Shown piece by piece: positions 60,699 through 64,000 of a stretch of DNA of 64,000 nt (its first letter is position 1; each line of letters begins with the position of its first letter). The translations under genes were made by a program, and so were the position numbers. The stretch is from Spinacia oleracea (Eukaryota; Streptophyta; Magnoliopsida; Caryophyllales; Amaranthaceae), in NCBI RefSeq assembly GCF_020520425.1, contig NC_079490.1:8184001-8248000 (forward strand). Reading direction: 5' to 3'. Below the pieces are notes generated by a model, which saw nothing but the letters and a program-made list of their open reading frames with translations, made no database searches and was not told the origin of the DNA.

Positions 60699-61019
60699 TG
60701 CTGTTGTTGGTACTTTAATGTTTTGTTCAGCTTCTGTAACCTATTTCTTTTACCTGAACCGTAGGTGTTGGGAGTTTGCTAAGGTCTCCGTCATGGTTGT
60801 TGATTTTATCATTTTCCTCCTATATAATTTACTTATTATCATTGTCCTACATGATGTGTTATGGGATTAAGTAACTTTATTAGCTTCTCTATGGGATAAG
60901 ACAGCCACCCGGATAGGGGCTTTCCTAAACTATATTGGGGACATACAAGGAATTAGTTAACTTCTAGTTTGATTTCCGGTCTCTTTTCATGGACACTTTG
61001 TCCTCTTGGTGAAGTTTTA

Positions 61020-61110
61020 CTGTTGTTAGAGATATTAGCGGTCAAAGATGTGCATTGGCAAACATGAAAGTCAAAGTGGTGCAACTATTTGTAAACGGAG
61101 GAAGTAAAAA
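61020..61110. mobile_element. One end of a Stowaway-like MITE
   Basis: GTCAAAGTGGTGCAACTATT followed by TGTAAACGGAGGAAGTA resembles the right end of a common plant Stowaway family, with TA at the edge. The opposite end was not found nearby. Confidence 0.4.
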
Positions 61111-62978
61111 AAATCTCTAATTAATTACAGTTTTGTAAAGAAAACTTGAAAATGTGAATGGTCAGACATGTACGAATTAGTAAATTACATGACATTTAAA
61201 AGTGAAAGAGCAAAGGTAAGGATTTGGTCATTATTGCATTGGCATTTTTAAGACCAGCATCCGTATTCTAAATTGATAATTACTTTGATTCTTTATGGTT
61301 ATTCAATGGATCTCTTGCTTTCACTATATCTTCTTTGCGAGGTTTATCTACTTTACTGCACTAGTAGTCAACACAATGTTTCTTCCATTTGGTTGGTTTG
61401 CCAAGTTATTCTGTCTCCTTGTTTCATGTTGTCAAAGTGATCTGGTTGTTTCAACGTTTTAACCGTATTCTTGTTTATAAATTGAATGCTTTTCATAGCT
61501 AGGTCTGACCAACATGGCTCCATTGTCGTAGGATGCAGATGCAGATGCAGGGGGTGCACGTTAAAGTTCAAATTCCATTTGTTGGCTAGTTAGGAGCAAG
61601 TAAATCTTACATCATTGTCGAAGCATCGCCAGTTATCGTGCTCTTTGCTCAACCTTGGCGGAGTTTACTGTCATATTGCACATTTTTTTTTGTTCCAATT
61701 GTTTGACATACATATTTGTCTTTGAGAAATTGGATTATACAACTGATTGTTGTATAAGATCATAAGATTCCGAAGGATGTTTTGGTTCGAATCTTCAGTA
61801 AGATGATAAAATTGTGTGCAAAAATATCCCAATCATTTTATTAGATTTCGAGGCAAGAAAAGTAGTACTTCGTATTGGTTTAAAGAATACATAGCAACCA
61901 CAAGTTGCAGTAAACAAAAACAAATTCAGGTTGAAAAACTGGGGAATCAGGACCGGAATAAGTTCCGGTTAACTTCCACATGTGGGATTCGAAACAGATC
62001 CGGCTAAAATCGGTTCATTCTGGAATTCAATTGCTCGACTATTCTTCCAGTGATATCTGCAGAACACCTTTTATGTACTTGACTATAGCTTAAAAGGAAG
62101 AAATTAGGTTAAACAGCACAGATCCTTTCTGAATCTTTCATTTTATACATCTTCTATGACTACTCTCATCTGAGTATTCAGCAAGTTATCCTGTCAGATG
62201 TCATGTACCTGAAAGCATTAGTGACAAAGTTATAACATTTGATTCTGGGAAATTGGAAGTTAATCTTATATGTAATGTAGGCATTCAAATCATTAAGTTG
62301 TTTTAATTGTTACCCGTACTTATCTCGCAAAGAAGTATTGCTGCTCATGCACCAAAGAACAGAACCTTAGGAGTTAGGACAGTTCCTCGCAAAAGCTGAG
62401 AGATACATGAAAGACAACAAATCTCTTAGCCAACGTGGTATCAGAAATCCGTAATTGATGATTTGCAATTTAGTACAACCAAAATAAGATTATACTATAG
62501 CTAGTTATGAAGATTAGATTTCAAAACCCAATATCCTGATATTAAAGGGAAATGGTGATACAATTTGACAATAAATTACAGATGTGTATGGCTTAGTCTG
62601 AAATCATATTTCGAAGGGAATCATTTTCCTACTCCAAAAATTGATTTTGGCACTCCTGTTGTGTGGGAACACAGAAAATTTTGCCCTACTCACAAAAGTG
62701 GACTGCCAAAATAAAACTGAGGAGTGCTGAAACCAATTCTCTATTTAGACACATATTTTAGAGTGATGGACTGAAGACAAATTGAAAAGTTCCCTACATA
62801 TAGGACAGAGCAAAAACCAGGACACAAGGATTGTGGAACTGAAAAGAAACAAATGATGTGGCTTATCAGAATTCAGAACTTGATGTTAACTTTCTAATTT
62901 TGTGATCCCAATGAAGAACTACACCCTTAATGCTGAGGAGAACGTACCCTTTAATGTAAGAAGTACCTCTTGTAAAAT

Positions 62979-63610
62979 TTAGTATTTATAGCCAACTTGT
63001 AACATCAAGTGCCGATAGTAGCGACCTCGAAAAAGTCTTTGCCACCGAAAACGCAGAGAGGAAAACCAGTTCATTTGCAACTGCTCCTGGACAAGCCTAC
63101 AGGGATTCAACAGGCACATTCAAATTTATTTTTGTTAATAAGTATGAAGTAAAGACTTGGATGAGTCATGGAAAAGAGGATTGTTACTTTTTTCGCGTTG
63201 GTAAGTTTTATCAATCAATCATTAATCAACTCACCATCTAACCAGGCATCGCTGCATACCACGAGATACTGGACGAATGAAAGAAGGATCCCGTTGAGCA
63301 TAAAGCACACCCACCTGAATCAAGATTAAACCATACAAAAGCAACTTTAATTTAATGCATTCTCAGAAGTAATGTAAGGAATTAGGATACAAGTGACTTA
63401 AGATGGATCCGTAAAGAATGACTTAGGGCAACAATCAATAATATTTTGGACTCGCTTACCCCCACCATAGATGGCAGTGTCTCAAGGCCGCAAAATGGCT
63501 TTTGAAAGCATAGGTCATTTAAAAAAGGATGGAAGTGAAGATACCTCTAACAATGCTACAGCTGAAGGATCATCAAAGATTTCAAGGCTGCAATCAGCAA
63601 AATAGTTGAG
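62979..63610 (-). CDS. Last three exons of an unrecognised gene, 5' part beyond window
   Basis: Exons are 63545-63610, 63235-63314 and 62979-63096, with GT/AG borders and matching phases. They read in one frame through LNYFADCSLEIFDDPSAVAL, LYAQRDPSFIRPVSRGMQRC, LVQEQLQMNWFSSLRFRWQR and YYRHLMLQVGYKY to TAA at 62979-62981. The C-terminal exon is rich in Arg, Trp and Tyr. I do not recognise the family, and no signal or membrane segment is evident in these 87 codons. An AG acceptor precedes 63610 and no clear exon is seen between 63611 and 64000, so the remaining exons lie further right. Confidence 0.6.
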
Positions 63611-64000
63611 CTGCATCAACAAACAAAAAAAAGGTATTATAAGTACTCTGGATGAGAACAAAAGCAGAAAAGATATGTTGTTTAGCAATAAAAACAAATG
63701 ATTACATAGATTAAGGGTTAAATAAATGAGATAAAAGCCGCATATGTGTGGGGCGAGAGAAAAGGAACTGATCAAATCCTCAGATTCGGAGATTCCTCGC
63801 TAAACCTTACAACTAGATTAAGCAAATAAATGGGGTAACACATGTTCTAGTTAATGACGCGATGGTTCTAACCTGACACTACAAATCACCTACTAACTTC
63901 CAACAGATACCCTAAAGAAGTTCAACAATACCCACTACGAGATGAAACTTGTGCTAAGTATTAACAAAGCTTAGACAGTAATAAGAGAAAGATGAAGATG

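Larger units (their letters stand above)
60201..62978. other. SF3B1 downstream region, no coding gene seen
   Basis: The first part is SF3B1 3' untranslated sequence; GTTGGTGCAG/GTCTGT near 60440 and AGCTGCAAG/GTTAGT near 60511 look like borders of a spliced 3' exon. A tRNA-like segment lies at 60629-60698 and a one-sided MITE end at about 61020-61110. The rest to 62978 has no supported gene and may include the 3' untranslated region of the minus-strand gene that follows. Confidence 0.4.

Overview
This is a plant nuclear genome window, AT-rich and intron-rich, with no bacterial or organellar features. The three recognisable host genes, the Copia, Gypsy, LINE, CACTA, hAT, PIF/Harbinger and Stowaway remnants and a Cassandra-like 5S repeat all indicate a dicot-type genome. 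A Caryophyllales/Amaranthaceae source (beet, spinach or quinoa-like) is my guess from repeat style and is not proven here.

Layout. 1-8509: right-hand part of a decayed Ty1/Copia retrotransposon (leader, gag-pol with three in-frame stops, 3' LTR 7209-8509); its 5' LTR lies left of the window. 8510-9300: a short repeated segment, a Stowaway MITE and a possible SINE piece. About 9300-19041 (+): an RGLG-type copine/RING E3 ubiquitin ligase gene with 11 coding exons and a 5.1 kb intron holding an inverted, broken Athila-like Gypsy element. 20385-37622 (-): a complete DNA polymerase delta catalytic subunit gene (POLD1), 30 coding exons, 1084 aa, convergent with RGLG. Its introns carry a hAT MITE with an exact 8-bp duplication, a GCGC-rich inverted repeat and a G-rich tract, and an E2F-type site lies just upstream of its ATG. 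37900-41800: LINE RNase H pieces in both orientations, a PIF/Harbinger transposase remnant and a Cassandra-like 5S segment. 41804-52388: a nested block in which a LINE was entered by a 2.84 kb solo LTR (duplication AGCTA) and by a 5.8 kb CACTA transposon (duplication AGC), the latter carrying LINE pieces and a possible host exon. 52430-54246: MITE-like sequence, a diverged tandem array with a Helitron-like end, and a second Stowaway-type MITE. 54300-60200 (+): SF3B1, single coding exon, interrupted by a 100-N gap. 60200-64000: SF3B1 downstream region, a degenerate tRNA-Pro-like sequence and the last three exons of an unrecognised minus-strand gene that continues past the right edge.

The host genes are housekeeping functions (ubiquitin ligation, DNA replication and repair, splicing) and do not form a pathway or cluster. 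The most consequential observation for a user is that 55764-56945 and 57046-58227 appear identical and flank the N-gap. This is best read as an uncollapsed assembly overlap, and removing one copy gives a complete SF3B1 frame of 1273 codons plus stop. I found no convincing new biological system; the interest lies in the nested transposon history and in a few gene-structure details.
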